Below, one piece after another: positions 34,796 through 44,435 of a DNA stretch of 64,000 nt. This stretch comes from JASLCR01 sp046462475 (GTDB lineage Bacteria > Patescibacteriota > Saccharimonadia > Saccharimonadales > Saccharimonadaceae). Under the pieces are notes generated by a model that made no database searches, had not been told where the DNA came from, and saw only the letters and a list, made by a program, of their open reading frames with translations. Position 1 is the stretch's first letter. Each line of letters starts with the position of its first letter. Both the position numbers and the translations under genes were made by a program. The DNA lies in the NCBI GenBank assembly GCA_046462475.1, contig JBKGVB010000033.1, forward strand, positions 8,151-72,150. The letters run 5' to 3'.

Positions 34796-35335
34796 TCAGG
34801 AAGCAGTAGCGTCGCTATCTCTAGTAATAACCAATGGACTGACTTGTTCGACATAATAGCGCACATTCCAATTCATAGTGTCTACTGGCATATTTATACC
34901 TTTTGTCACCGTACATATCGTCGCTCCCAGGGTCGGATTCCGCATTTCATGCTTCGTCCCACTCATATCAATCCATACTAGAAGATTGTATTTCGGATTA
35001 TACAAGACGAGACAATATGCAGGACGCGGACTAGCATCACTCTGCCGCGGAGTACTTGTATAGGCATACTTATTTCCGCCACTAAGCGCAAAGCCTTTGC
35101 CGTCATTTACAGACGAGGGGTCCTCTGGATACATCGACGAGTCGAAGTCTTTTGTCAGTTCAAGCTGTTGAGATCCGTTGTTTAAGTCACTATCCAAGGT
35201 AGTCTTAATAGCTCGAGATTGTATGCCGCTATACGATACAGTAGCTATCGACGCAAGGATCGCTATCACTACGATAACAACCACGAGCTCCACGATCGTG
35301 AAGCCAGCTGTCTGATTCTTTCGGTATATGCCCAT
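34796..35335 (-). CDS. Type IV prepilin-like protein
   Basis: 179 residues. Leader MGIYRKNQTAG, cleavage site G-FTIVE (Gly11/Phe12, Glu16), hydrophobic helix to about 35, then a pilin head with a GFALSGGNKYAYTSTPRQSD loop and two Cys (about 107 and 143) that could form the C-terminal disulfide loop. TAAAAT lies 8 nt before the ATG. It is more like a major pilin/pseudopilin than the 32.5-kb one; this is inference. Confidence 0.9.
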   Translation of the reverse strand: MGIYRKNQTAGFTIVELVVVIVVIAILASIATVSYSGIQSRAIKTTLDSDLNNGSQQLELTKDFDSSMYPEDPSSVNDGKGFALSGGNKYAYTSTPRQSDASPRPAYCLVLYNPKYNLLVWIDMSGTKHEMRNPTLGATICTVTKGINMPVDTMNWNVRYYVEQVSPLVITRDSDATAS

Positions 35336-35411
35336 GTGTTATTATTTTACTGCATTGATACTAAAGATACATCAACTGCACTATATAATATCACAGGCCC
35401 CACTGCCAAAG

Positions 35412-35434
35412 AAAAAAGAGTGCGACCTGCACTC
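35412..35434 (-). terminator. Terminator of tRNA-Leu
   Basis: On the minus strand GAGTGC-AGGTC-GCACTC is followed by TTTTTT; it begins 13 nt after the tRNA CCA end. Confidence 0.85.
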
Positions 35435-35447
35435 TCAACTTCCTACT

Positions 35448-35535
35448 TGGTACCGCGGGCCGGACTTGAACCGGCACGTCCGTATTGGACATCAGATTTT
35501 GAGTCTAACGTGTCTACCAATTCCACCACCGCGGC
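35448..35535 (-). tRNA. tRNA-Leu (anticodon CAA)
   Basis: The minus strand folds into an 88-nt type II tRNA: acceptor GCCGCGG/CCGCGGT with discriminator A and encoded CCA, anticodon stem TTAGA/TCTGA around loop CTCAAAA (anticodon CAA, reads UUG), a long variable arm (TGTCC/GGACG) and T arm GCCGG-TTCAAGT-CCGGC. The encoded CCA and the terminator are both present. Confidence 0.96.
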
Positions 35536-35593
35536 TTACTCAAAATAACCTATCGTATTGTACAATAGATAGTAATAGGAATCTACAGCAAGC

Positions 35594-36796
35594 ATGCAAC
35601 CAAAAGACACTAACGCACCGGTTCCAGACGACAATTCACGTGGGCAAGTTATACCTCCAGCCCGCGATTATTCAAAATCTCACGATGCAGTAGCAAATAT
35701 GACACGTGAACAGATCAATCAAGTATACGCCCAGCAGACGACGAACGAGCAGCAGGCGAACGAGACAGCCGGGACTACTCAAGGAAATCCTTACCAGCGC
35801 ACACTTACAGACAATCCTCACGAACGCACTACCTCCGACTGGCAGCGCTATCATAGCGCATGGCAAGATTACTACCAAAAATATTATGAGCGCTACTACG
35901 TCAATGCAGCACATACAACCCATCAAGCCTACCAAGCTCATGCCGCCAAGCTAGAGGAAGAGGCTAAAAGGACCAAAGAAGAGCTCGCCTCGCATGATGA
36001 TGAGCCAATGACTCAAGATGAGGCACTGTACGACCTACGCTCGCAGCTACTCACGAAGGTGCAAGATGGGGCAAAGAAAGTACGCCACTCGAGACACTTT
36101 ATTCCACTTATCTCAGCGGCATGCGTATTGCTTGTATTTGTCTTCTTGCAGTACAACGCGATCATCTTTGCGACGGTCGCAGCATATACAAGTCCCGGCA
36201 ATATCGATCCAGCAAATCTCATCGTTAATCCAGATCTGTCTGTAAAGGTAGGGAAGGAGCCTCGCATTATCATTCCAAAGCTCAATATCGATATTGGAGT
36301 AAGCTACGACGCAAAACCAGACTATAACTCACAGATGGCTGCAATGGCCAGTGGTACGGCATATTTTGGCATTGCCGGAGCAAATAGCCTGCCAGGGCAG
36401 CGTGGCAACGTACCGATTGCCGGGCACTCATCAAGTGAGTTCTATGATACCGGTAAGGCAAAATTCATCTTTGCCAGGCTCGACCAATTGACCAAGGGTG
36501 ATATCTTTTATCTCAATTACAACGGCACCCGCTACACCTATAGCGTGACCACCAAGAAGGTAGTCGCACCAAATGACGTAGCGTCCTTGCAGATTGGCGC
36601 AGACAAACCATACGCCACGCTCATTACCTGTACGCCTGTCGGTACAGCACAGAGCCGCCTCCTTGTCTTCGCCGAGCAAATCAGCCCCGATCCTTCGACT
36701 GCAAAGCCAGCACCAAATGCAGATACTGGCACACAAGATGTTCAGATGGCCGGCACTTCACCTACATTGCTCGAGCGAGCATTTGGTGCACGATAA
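35594..36796 (+). CDS. Sortase with long N-terminal cytoplasmic region
   Basis: 400 residues. A Gln/Thr/Tyr-rich, probably disordered N-terminus (1-165) precedes a membrane helix (about 170-192) and an extracellular sortase domain (about 215-365): RIIIPKLNIDIGV, catalytic His in VPIAGHSSS (near 276), catalytic Cys in TLITCTPVG (near 341) and Arg in AQSRLLVFAEQ (near 350). A Ser/Pro/Ala tail follows. The class E-like domain resembles housekeeping sortases of high-GC Gram-positives. The cytoplasmic extension is unusual. TACAAT lies about 28 nt before the ATG. Confidence 0.9.
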   Translation: MQPKDTNAPVPDDNSRGQVIPPARDYSKSHDAVANMTREQINQVYAQQTTNEQQANETAGTTQGNPYQRTLTDNPHERTTSDWQRYHSAWQDYYQKYYERYYVNAAHTTHQAYQAHAAKLEEEAKRTKEELASHDDEPMTQDEALYDLRSQLLTKVQDGAKKVRHSRHFIPLISAACVLLVFVFLQYNAIIFATVAAYTSPGNIDPANLIVNPDLSVKVGKEPRIIIPKLNIDIGVSYDAKPDYNSQMAAMASGTAYFGIAGANSLPGQRGNVPIAGHSSSEFYDTGKAKFIFARLDQLTKGDIFYLNYNGTRYTYSVTTKKVVAPNDVASLQIGADKPYATLITCTPVGTAQSRLLVFAEQISPDPSTAKPAPNADTGTQDVQMAGTSPTLLERAFGAR

Positions 36797-36797
36797 A

Positions 36798-38249
36798 TTA
36801 ATTTAAGATCATTTTCGTCTGTTGCAGACTAAAGCCCGTGGCGCTTTTACCAATTGTATAGAGATACTTTCCGTTCGAGCTGTAATCGGCCGCAAATCCA
36901 GGCGCTACTGCTACAATGTCGACTTGATTCGTACCATCAAACTCATACTGCCGCATATATCCATTTGCATCTGACCAAAAATGAAATTGGTCGAGCCATT
37001 TAAGCTGCGAAGAAAGATGCTCTACTCCCACGATCGGAGTATCTGACTGCTTCATCAATTCGATATCGAATGTTGTGAGGCCGTCTTTCTGCTGCAGTAT
37101 CACGAAGCGGCCGCTTGCCTTGAAACCCGAGAACAGTACGCCCGATGGGGTAGTGATAGTCTTGAGCGGCGTTGCCTCAACTGCTGGAGACTGATCATCA
37201 CTGGATGGCAACGACTCTATCTGATCGATATACGTTGTCGTACCGACCGATGTCGCGATATAGCGCGTCGAAAAATACTCGCCCGATGAGATCTGTACAG
37301 TCTTGTCTGTTTCATACGTCCTGAGGGTTCGCGCTCGTGTGCTTCCAAGCGTCAAATAACCCGATGAAACCTGACCGGCGTGTGGCGTTGTGACATAGAA
37401 CAATGTATCGTTATCGCTCATCATCGTTGCAACATTCTCAAGTGGCAACTTTGTAACATTCTGTGACGAAATCACTTCTTGAGCAACTGTGCCATCGCTA
37501 TACCGAACTAGTAGGGCGCCAGAGCTGCGCGGATCGCTTACCACTTCGAGCGGCAGATGATTTTTTGAAGCACCGATCATAATGCTTTGGTCGGGTGAAT
37601 CTGTATCCACAACAATCCAATCACTCACACCCGCAACCGTTCGCTCAAGCAAGACATAGCGATTACTTAGCCAATCGCCGAGCTTATACGCTGGGGTGGT
37701 CTTTGTCTTTACTTGAGGAAGAAGTGAGCTTGGTACCGTAACATCCTCTGTCTTTATGGTGTCGCCGCTAATATTGACGAGAGTAATCGTAGGCGTAGTC
37801 TTTGCCTGAAGTAGCGCCATCATATTGCCGCGCGCACTCATAGAATCAAGTGTCTTCATATCCAGTACGGAGGTTGTTTTTGGATTATTAGGCACAAATC
37901 GCGCCGAATTAAGCCACAAGACTGCACCAGCCTTTACGACTACGTTCTTCTTCCAGTCCTGGTAGCCAGCTTTTTGCATCGTCACCAGATAATCGCCAGG
38001 TGTTAAGGTAATCTTTGCTCGCGTTTTTTTCGCCAGTATAATGTCACCGACCTTTATTGAGGCGCCCGATGGCTGAGAAATAAACTGTACCAGTCCACCT
38101 TGCTGGATCGTTCCATTATACCGATTGAATCGGTATCCGAGCATCAGAAAGATCAATACCGTAGCAATACCTATCACTGCTACAACCATCAATGTGTAGG
38201 ATACTATTCGACGAATAAGAGCACTTCGAGTTAAGCCTGTTCCTTGCAT
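36798..38249 (-). CDS. PEGA-domain membrane-anchored protein
   Basis: 483 residues. Membrane helix at about 15-37; PEGA domain at about 47-113 (SQPSGASIKVGD...TPGDYLVTMQKAGYQDW), a small beta domain found in surface-layer proteins. Residues 115-483 are beta-rich with a repeated strand-turn pattern that could form a propeller. TATACT ends 7 nt before the ATG, so it should be leaderless. It converges on the sortase gene with a 1-nt gap, suggesting a role at the outer face of the membrane. Confidence 0.85.
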   Translation of the reverse strand: MQGTGLTRSALIRRIVSYTLMVVAVIGIATVLIFLMLGYRFNRYNGTIQQGGLVQFISQPSGASIKVGDIILAKKTRAKITLTPGDYLVTMQKAGYQDWKKNVVVKAGAVLWLNSARFVPNNPKTTSVLDMKTLDSMSARGNMMALLQAKTTPTITLVNISGDTIKTEDVTVPSSLLPQVKTKTTPAYKLGDWLSNRYVLLERTVAGVSDWIVVDTDSPDQSIMIGASKNHLPLEVVSDPRSSGALLVRYSDGTVAQEVISSQNVTKLPLENVATMMSDNDTLFYVTTPHAGQVSSGYLTLGSTRARTLRTYETDKTVQISSGEYFSTRYIATSVGTTTYIDQIESLPSSDDQSPAVEATPLKTITTPSGVLFSGFKASGRFVILQQKDGLTTFDIELMKQSDTPIVGVEHLSSQLKWLDQFHFWSDANGYMRQYEFDGTNQVDIVAVAPGFAADYSSNGKYLYTIGKSATGFSLQQTKMILN

Positions 38250-38339
38250 ACATAATAGTATACAACGTACTCGCCGATATTCTACTTGACTCGACGTGGC
38301 GCTAATGATTATTATTGTAGATAAGTTAGGGATATAAGG

Positions 38340-39323
38340 ATGTCAACACAAAACACAGTCACAATCAACGGAGTTCATTACGATCCAGTAACAGGCATGC
38401 GACTTGATGATGCACCTGCTGCTATTAAGCAGCACCCGACACATCAAGCGGCAAAACCAGCCAAGACGCTTCATAAGAATACCGATCGCACACGAACTTT
38501 GAGTCGTGCGCATGTAAAGGCGCCAGCCAATCATATCGATGCAATTCGCCGCGGTGCGCCAAAGGCGCCAATCACAAAGAGCCCTATGATTCGTAAGTTT
38601 GCTGATGTTGCGCCTGCCTCAAAAGCACAAGCGCTCCACAAAGCACCACGCGCTGCCGACATCGCTCCAGTTCGTCATCCCATCCAGGCAAAGCCTCACA
38701 CTGCTCCAGCACCACGAAGGGCAATGGAACCTGTCGCAAAGGCAGCAGTTGCCGCACCGGCAGCTCCTGCGCCACGCCCTGCGAGAGAAATCAAAAAGCA
38801 GGCAATCGAGAAAGCACTTCACAATGCCAAGCCTGCAAAAGTAAAAAAGCAATCTTTCCTCAAGCGCCATCCGCGTACCATGAGCATCTCCACAGCAGCA
38901 CTCGCACTCGTCTTGTTAGCTGGTTACCTGACGTATATCAATCTTCCAAGCATTTCCGTGCGCGTCGCGGCAGCTCAAGCAGGTATTGCAGCTACATATC
39001 CTTCATATCAGCCATCGGGCTACAGCCTTCATGGACCGGTCGCATACGCCAACGGTCAAGTCAGCATGAAGTTTGCCGCAAACGTCGGTACACAAAACTA
39101 CAAGGTCACACAGGTAAAAAGCAGCTGGGACTCATCCGCACTACTCGACAACTATGTCGACCAAGCATCGAGTGGCGACTACACAACATTTAACAATAGC
39201 GGCCTGACTATCTACGTCTACGGCACGAATGCAGCCTGGGTAAGTGGCGGTATCTTGCATACCATCCAAGGCAATGCGGCACTTACGACTGAGCAAATCC
39301 AGCGTATCGCTACAAGCATGTAA
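38340..39323 (+). CDS. Membrane protein with basic Pro/Ala-rich N-terminus and DUF4367-like domain
   Basis: 327 residues. The first 170 are low-complexity (His, Lys, Pro, Ala), except for the opening INGVHYDPVTGMRLDD, which looks like a short binding motif. A membrane helix stands at about 181-200. The extracellular part (about 205-327) matches the DUF4367 pattern: YKVTQVKSSWDSSALLDNYV, then GTNAAWVSGGILHTIQGNA and a final helix. This domain occurs in anti-sigma-factor-like proteins. An AAGGA lies directly before the ATG. Confidence 0.8.
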   Translation: MSTQNTVTINGVHYDPVTGMRLDDAPAAIKQHPTHQAAKPAKTLHKNTDRTRTLSRAHVKAPANHIDAIRRGAPKAPITKSPMIRKFADVAPASKAQALHKAPRAADIAPVRHPIQAKPHTAPAPRRAMEPVAKAAVAAPAAPAPRPAREIKKQAIEKALHNAKPAKVKKQSFLKRHPRTMSISTAALALVLLAGYLTYINLPSISVRVAAAQAGIAATYPSYQPSGYSLHGPVAYANGQVSMKFAANVGTQNYKVTQVKSSWDSSALLDNYVDQASSGDYTTFNNSGLTIYVYGTNAAWVSGGILHTIQGNAALTTEQIQRIATSM

Positions 39324-39363
39324 TAGCGCCCACCTCAACCTCTGTTGTGATACAATATACTAG

Positions 39364-40800
39364 ATGACAGTTCGTACTCGTTTTGCACCAAGCCCAACTG
39401 GCTATTTGCATGTTGGTGGTATTCGTACCGCTCTTTTTGCGTTTCTCGTAGCGCGCCAGCATGATGGTACTTTTGTGCTGCGACTGGAAGATACCGACAA
39501 AGTACGTGAAGTACAGGGAAGTGCTGAACATCTCATTGCCAGCCTAAAATCACTCGGCCTAGAGTACGATGAAGGTCCGGATATCGGTGGCGACTTCGGA
39601 CCATACAAACAATCCGAGCGCCTTGATATTTATAAAAACTGGGCACAAAAACTGATCGATCAGGGCAGGGCATATGCCGACCCTTACACCCCAGAAGAAA
39701 TCCAGACATTCCGCGAACAAGCCCAGGCCGAGAAGCGAGCTTTTCGCTACCGTGACCACCGGCCAGAAAATCCACCTATCTGGGATGGTACGACGCCACT
39801 TCGCTTCAAATCAGAGCCAAAAAGCTACTCATACCATGATGAAATCTTTGGCGATGTTACGACCAGCCCAGAGGTAGTTGACGATTTTATCCTCATCAAG
39901 TCCGATGGCTACCCAACCTATAATTTCGCTCATATCGTGGATGACGCTGAGATGCAGATTAGCCATGTCATTCGCGGCCAGGAATTCATCTCAAGCATGC
40001 CAAACTACCTGGCACTCTACGAAGCGCTCGGTCTTGAACATCCTATTTTTGCTCATATGCCACACATCATGAACGAGCAGGGGAATAAGAAACTCGGCAA
40101 GCGCGACGGCGCCAAAGACGTGCTCGACTACATCCGCGATGGCTACCTGCCAGAAGCACTCGACAGCTTTATCGCAACCCTCGGCTGGAACGACGGCACC
40201 GAACAGGAAGTCTTTACGATGAGAGAGCTGATCGACAAATTCAGTCTCGCACGCGTGCAAAAATCTGGCGCTCGCTTCGACGAAAAACGTTTACTTTGGG
40301 TGAATGGTCACTTTATTCGCGAGCTCAGTCTGGACGAACTGTACGCACGCGTTGAATTTTTCTGGCCTGAATCTGCCAAGAAAGCGCCAGATGAATACAA
40401 AAAACAAGTACTCACTCTCGCCCAAGACCGCCTAAAAACACTCCGAGATCTGCCAGAGCTTACCAGCTACTTCTTCGAGGAGCCGAAAGCAAATCTTGAA
40501 TTAGTCGATGGCAACAAACAACTTAAAAAACTCACCAGGGAAGAGCAGGCGACCTTGCTTCAGACGGCACATGACGAACTCGCCAAACTCGAAAGCTGGA
40601 CAAGCAACGCAATTCAAGATTCACTCAACACTCTGCTCGAGATTACTGGCCAAAAACCGGGCATTCTCTTCAGTCTGATCCGTATTGCCACAACCTGGGC
40701 GCCATTTAGCCCGCAGCTCAACGACACCCTCGAACTGGTTGGCAAAGAAAAAACACTCCGGCGCCTCCAAAGAAGTATTGACGAAATAGCAAAATTATAG
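39364..40800 (+). CDS. gltX: Glutamyl-tRNA synthetase
   Basis: 478 residues; charges tRNA-Glu (and tRNA-Gln if GatCAB is present elsewhere). The class I signatures are APSPTGYLHVGG (about 8-19, HIGH equivalent), the zinc-less insert region, NFAHIVDDAEM and ISHVIRGQEFISS (about 180-208), and KKLGKRDGAKD (about 243-253, KMSKS equivalent with K-L-G-K-R). The C-terminal anticodon-binding helical domain is normal in length. TACAAT ends 7 nt before the ATG. A tRNA-Glu gene lies 4 kb downstream. Confidence 0.96.
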   Translation: MTVRTRFAPSPTGYLHVGGIRTALFAFLVARQHDGTFVLRLEDTDKVREVQGSAEHLIASLKSLGLEYDEGPDIGGDFGPYKQSERLDIYKNWAQKLIDQGRAYADPYTPEEIQTFREQAQAEKRAFRYRDHRPENPPIWDGTTPLRFKSEPKSYSYHDEIFGDVTTSPEVVDDFILIKSDGYPTYNFAHIVDDAEMQISHVIRGQEFISSMPNYLALYEALGLEHPIFAHMPHIMNEQGNKKLGKRDGAKDVLDYIRDGYLPEALDSFIATLGWNDGTEQEVFTMRELIDKFSLARVQKSGARFDEKRLLWVNGHFIRELSLDELYARVEFFWPESAKKAPDEYKKQVLTLAQDRLKTLRDLPELTSYFFEEPKANLELVDGNKQLKKLTREEQATLLQTAHDELAKLESWTSNAIQDSLNTLLEITGQKPGILFSLIRIATTWAPFSPQLNDTLELVGKEKTLRRLQRSIDEIAKL

Positions 40801-40854
40801 TACAATAGAAATAGTTTTCACATCTCCCAACCTCTATTGAAAGAAGGTGAGAAA

Positions 40855-41604
40855 ATGTTCGTTACAATCGAGGAAAGCCCGTGCTCTATCACTATGTGGT
40901 GGACGATCGGTAATGCCAGCCAGCGCGAGATACAGGCAATCAATAATGAGCATCCGGAGATGCTCCATCGGCTTTACGAAACTAGCCCGCAGCTTTATAA
41001 GGATTTCAACGAGGATCGACTTCGTATCCTAAATCTCGCAGGAGGGGGCATCAGCCTCGTCCTTCTTGTTATCCTGTGCGGTCACCATGCCCTTAAACTA
41101 CCCGTATACATTGGCGCCATCCCGGGAACGATCTGGTTTATCATACTCGTGAGCTACGCCACTGGAATGCACGCAGTATCACGGACCAATAAACGCCTAG
41201 AAGCAGCGCGCAACTCGCTGAAAGAATCAGGGAAGCTGATCAGTCAGAATTCTTCTAGCCTAAAGGCGCTCATGGCTGCAGTTCAAGGCAACCGAGAGTT
41301 ACTGGAACGCCATAAGAATGACGTAGATCATTTCCTCCTCGATCCCAACATTCGTCGGGCCGAGGAATTGATTGATGAGAATAACCTCTCACCAGAGAAG
41401 ATCACTGACCTTCTTAACGGCATCAATGCGAAAGCAGCTACGTTCGCCAAGCAGATCCAGGAGCTAGATCACCCGTATCACAAGCTCGAAGCTCAGCGTA
41501 GAGTAGACGAGCAGCTATCGACTGAACTTGATCAGGAAGCCCGGCGGCAAGCCGCCGATCAAGAAGCTGAGCAGCTTACGCATTTACTCGATAATGAACA
41601 GTGA
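40855..41604 (+). CDS. Two-helix membrane protein with coiled-coil tail
   Basis: 249 residues from the ATG at 40855, which has AAGGTGAG 5 nt upstream (an in-frame ATG at 40837 lies before this site). Two membrane helices (about 62-82 and 87-107) follow a polar N-terminus; from about 115 to 249 the chain is helical and highly charged, with Gln/Glu/Ala heptads that predict a coiled coil. No family recognised. A TACAAT box gives a leader of about 45 nt, and a strong hairpin terminator follows. Confidence 0.75.
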   Translation: MFVTIEESPCSITMWWTIGNASQREIQAINNEHPEMLHRLYETSPQLYKDFNEDRLRILNLAGGGISLVLLVILCGHHALKLPVYIGAIPGTIWFIILVSYATGMHAVSRTNKRLEAARNSLKESGKLISQNSSSLKALMAAVQGNRELLERHKNDVDHFLLDPNIRRAEELIDENNLSPEKITDLLNGINAKAATFAKQIQELDHPYHKLEAQRRVDEQLSTELDQEARRQAADQEAEQLTHLLDNEQ

Positions 41605-41616
41605 AAACACTCAAGC

Positions 41617-41644
41617 CCCCGGTCCATAGGACCGGGGCGTTTTC
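41617..41644 (+). terminator. Rho-independent terminator
   Basis: CCCCGGTCC (41617-41625) pairs with GGACCGGGG (41629-41637) around ATA and is followed by CGTTTTC. Confidence 0.85.
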
Positions 41645-41752
41645 TTGCCCATAATGCGAAAGTCAGGCTTTAGGGGGTGGAGTGAGATTTCGAAATCGAC
41701 ACAGAGGAGTAAACCCCTCCTGTAAAATTATGCTACAATAACGCTAGCGCTT

Positions 41753-42838
41753 ATGGATGAAACTCAAAAGAAACCATCACGGCTGAACCGAGGGCGAGCC
41801 TTCATAGATCGCCATCGCCTCACTGCCTTAATACTCGCTGGTGCTATCGGCATTGCAGCAATAGCAAACATCGCGCTTGCGCTGCTCGGTCCGGAGCCAG
41901 CACCATTTGTACCCGATATTTACGTTAAGCCTCGGCCAAAAGAATATTTTGCACCACTCACGGGACTAAAAGTTGGCACTGAGGATGATCTGACCAAGCC
42001 AGTGTACGCAATCATGATCGAAAATAACCTCGAAGGGCGACCACAATCCGGCCTCAAAGATGCAGAAGTTGTCTACGAGGCTATTGCCGAAGGCGGCATC
42101 ACGCGTTTTATGGCATTTTACCAGCAAAACCGCCCGTCACTGATTGGCCCCGTGCGCAGTATCCGTCCATATGACATCAACTGGGCAGTGCCATACCAAG
42201 CCTCACTCGTACATGTCGGCGGCAGCAAGAAAGCACTTGATCAATTAAAGAACAGCAAGTACCGCAATCTTGATCAATTCTTCAATCCTGGTGCTTATTG
42301 GCGTACAGCCGATCGCTATCCGCCAGACAATATGTATACAAACTATTCACGCCTCTCAAAACTGAATGCTTCAAAAGGCTACAAAACAGCTCATCCAAAA
42401 GGATTTGTCCGTGGCGACGACAAGCCAGCCGCTACTCCTTTAGCGACAAAGATTAATATCCATATTTCATCGTACGACTACGACAGCAGCTATACGTACG
42501 ACGCCAAGCACAACAACTACGTCCGCTCCATGGGTGGCTCTCTTCATAAAGATCGCGAAAGGGGTGTCATTTCACCAACTGTCGTCATCGCAATGTATGT
42601 CAACGAAAAAACCGTCCTGCAATATGGCACACACCGTGAAGAACTAGGTGAAACCGGCAACGGCAAGCTAGTCGTCTTCCAGAACGGAGAGGTGATTAAA
42701 GGCACTTGGCATCGAGCACCTATCAACGATCAATACAGCTTTACGGACAGCAGTGGTAAAGAGATCAAACTAGCACGCGGCCAAACATGGCTCACAGCAC
42801 TACCGAACGGCAGAGGCAGCGCGACATGGACGAAGTAG
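41753..42838 (+). CDS. DUF3048 (YerB-like) membrane-anchored protein
   Basis: 361 residues. A basic N-terminus and a membrane helix (about 23-45) precede the extracellular DUF3048 region: PLTGL near 62, then YAIMIENNLEGRPQSGLKDA (about 84-103), VVYEAIAEGGITRFMAFY and GPVRSIRPYDINWA. The family is common in Gram-positive bacteria; its role is unknown and is thought to lie in the envelope. TACAAT lies 13 nt before the ATG. It overlaps the kinase gene by 13 nt, indicating cotranscription. Confidence 0.88.
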   Translation: MDETQKKPSRLNRGRAFIDRHRLTALILAGAIGIAAIANIALALLGPEPAPFVPDIYVKPRPKEYFAPLTGLKVGTEDDLTKPVYAIMIENNLEGRPQSGLKDAEVVYEAIAEGGITRFMAFYQQNRPSLIGPVRSIRPYDINWAVPYQASLVHVGGSKKALDQLKNSKYRNLDQFFNPGAYWRTADRYPPDNMYTNYSRLSKLNASKGYKTAHPKGFVRGDDKPAATPLATKINIHISSYDYDSSYTYDAKHNNYVRSMGGSLHKDRERGVISPTVVIAMYVNEKTVLQYGTHREELGETGNGKLVVFQNGEVIKGTWHRAPINDQYSFTDSSGKEIKLARGQTWLTALPNGRGSATWTK

Positions 42839-44421
42839 ACAAAAAAAGAAAACAAGCAATCCATAGCAAGCAATCGACAAAAAACAATATCGCTCCAACA
42901 ATCCACGAATATTGGCCAAAATACCGGAGTCGAATGCTTTTTACACTTGTATCGATGCAGATTATCGGTGTACTCGTCGTCGCTCTCGCACTGCTCATTA
43001 CTGATATTGCCGACCCTAACGAACTCGGGTTTTGGATTATCCTTGTCGCGATGCTTCTCACTATGATCGGTATCAATAGCCTCCTGTTTGGCATCATCAC
43101 CGAGCCTCTCAAGCAACTCACGGCAGCTCTAGCCAAAACAGAAGGCGAGACCTCACCACTTCTGCCCCCAAATCCAAACACACCACGGTATCAGAAAAGT
43201 GGTCTTCGGCCGCTGCTCCTAAAGATTTATGAGCTGAGTGTCTCGAGCAACGAGGCAGCCGATACGTCCGCCAGTGCCGCGTCTAGTCCCGATACAGCTA
43301 TTATGGCAGCTCTCGACGAGGCGAATGCGGGTATTGTAATGTTTGATGCAGCCCACAAGATTATCTATAAAAATGCGGCAGCTCCTATTAAAGAAGACAG
43401 CGAAAGCGATAGTCGCTTGCAGCTTGAGTTTTATACCGATCAATCACTCGATGCCTGGATAAAAGAATGTGAAGTCTCAGCTGTGCATGCACAGAAAACC
43501 TGGTCGCGTATCGCTTCAAAGCCAACAGGAGAAGATGACCGGCATATTTACGATATCGTCGCCACCTACGAAAAGGGAAGTACTATTCCAGTCGTCGTCG
43601 TGCTGATGGAAAAGACAAAAGAGTATGCGCCAGAAGATGAGGATCTCAACTTTATCGCGTTTGCCGCTCATGAGCTACGTGGTCCGATTACAGTGATCCG
43701 GGGCTATCTCGATACTCTTGGCGATGAACTCGACAGCACGCTCTCTGGCGAACAAAAAGAGTTATTGCAGCGCCTGGTCGTATCGGCAAATCGTCTCTCG
43801 GGTTATATTAATAACATCCTGAACTCTTCTCGCTATGACCGTAGGCATCTAAGTGTTCATCTCGTAGAAACAACGCTGAGTAATATCTATGGCATGATCG
43901 CTGACGACATGCAGCTACGAGCTTCATCACAGGCACGTATACTGTCTGTCGATATTCCTACCAACTTGCCAACTATTGCAGCCGACCCGACAAGCACATC
44001 GGAAGTACTCGGCAACCTTATCGACAACGCAATTAAATACTCAAATGAGGGGGGCACCATACAGGTGAGTGCCGAGCCGCAAGGAAATTTCGTGGAAGTC
44101 ATCGTAGTCGACCACGGCATTGGTATGCCACCAAACGTCGTGTCAAATCTCTTTCACAAGTTCTATCGCTCACACCGATCGCGCGAGACGGTCGCCGGTA
44201 CGGGAATAGGTCTATATATTTCAAAAGCTATTGTAGAAAGTCACGGAGGCACCATGGAAGTGCGCAGCGTGGAGGGAAGTGGCTCTACATTTAGCTTCAC
44301 ATTGCCGACCTATGCTAGTGTGGCTGACAAGTTGGCAGCAGCTGGGGGCAACAATCATCCGCTCATCAAGACTCACGGTAGTGCTGGCTGGATTAAAAAT
44401 CACGGCGAAATCAGAGGATAA
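42826..44421 (+). CDS. Membrane histidine kinase
   Basis: 531 residues from the ATG at 42826 (MDEVDKKRKQ), which has AGAGG upstream and overlaps the end of the DUF3048 gene; an ATG at 42787 is possible but less likely. Two membrane helices (about 32-56 and 65-86) are followed by a HAMP-like segment, a Ser/Ala linker, a PAS-like domain (about 155-265) and the kinase core: H-box FAAHELRGP with His282, N-box LIDNAIKYS near 405, VDHGIGMPP near 435, and the G2 box GTGIGLYISKAIVESHGG near 465. The adjacent response regulator gene is its likely partner. Confidence 0.92.
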   Translation: MDEVDKKRKQAIHSKQSTKNNIAPTIHEYWPKYRSRMLFTLVSMQIIGVLVVALALLITDIADPNELGFWIILVAMLLTMIGINSLLFGIITEPLKQLTAALAKTEGETSPLLPPNPNTPRYQKSGLRPLLLKIYELSVSSNEAADTSASAASSPDTAIMAALDEANAGIVMFDAAHKIIYKNAAAPIKEDSESDSRLQLEFYTDQSLDAWIKECEVSAVHAQKTWSRIASKPTGEDDRHIYDIVATYEKGSTIPVVVVLMEKTKEYAPEDEDLNFIAFAAHELRGPITVIRGYLDTLGDELDSTLSGEQKELLQRLVVSANRLSGYINNILNSSRYDRRHLSVHLVETTLSNIYGMIADDMQLRASSQARILSVDIPTNLPTIAADPTSTSEVLGNLIDNAIKYSNEGGTIQVSAEPQGNFVEVIVVDHGIGMPPNVVSNLFHKFYRSHRSRETVAGTGIGLYISKAIVESHGGTMEVRSVEGSGSTFSFTLPTYASVADKLAAAGGNNHPLIKTHGSAGWIKNHGEIRG

Positions 44422-44435
44422 GGTATAATTCTCTT

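Noticed and set aside
38584..38870. Overlapping ORFs in other frames of the Pro/Ala/Lys-rich region
   Set aside because: They derive from low-complexity codon repeats in the 38.3-kb gene and have no start signals.
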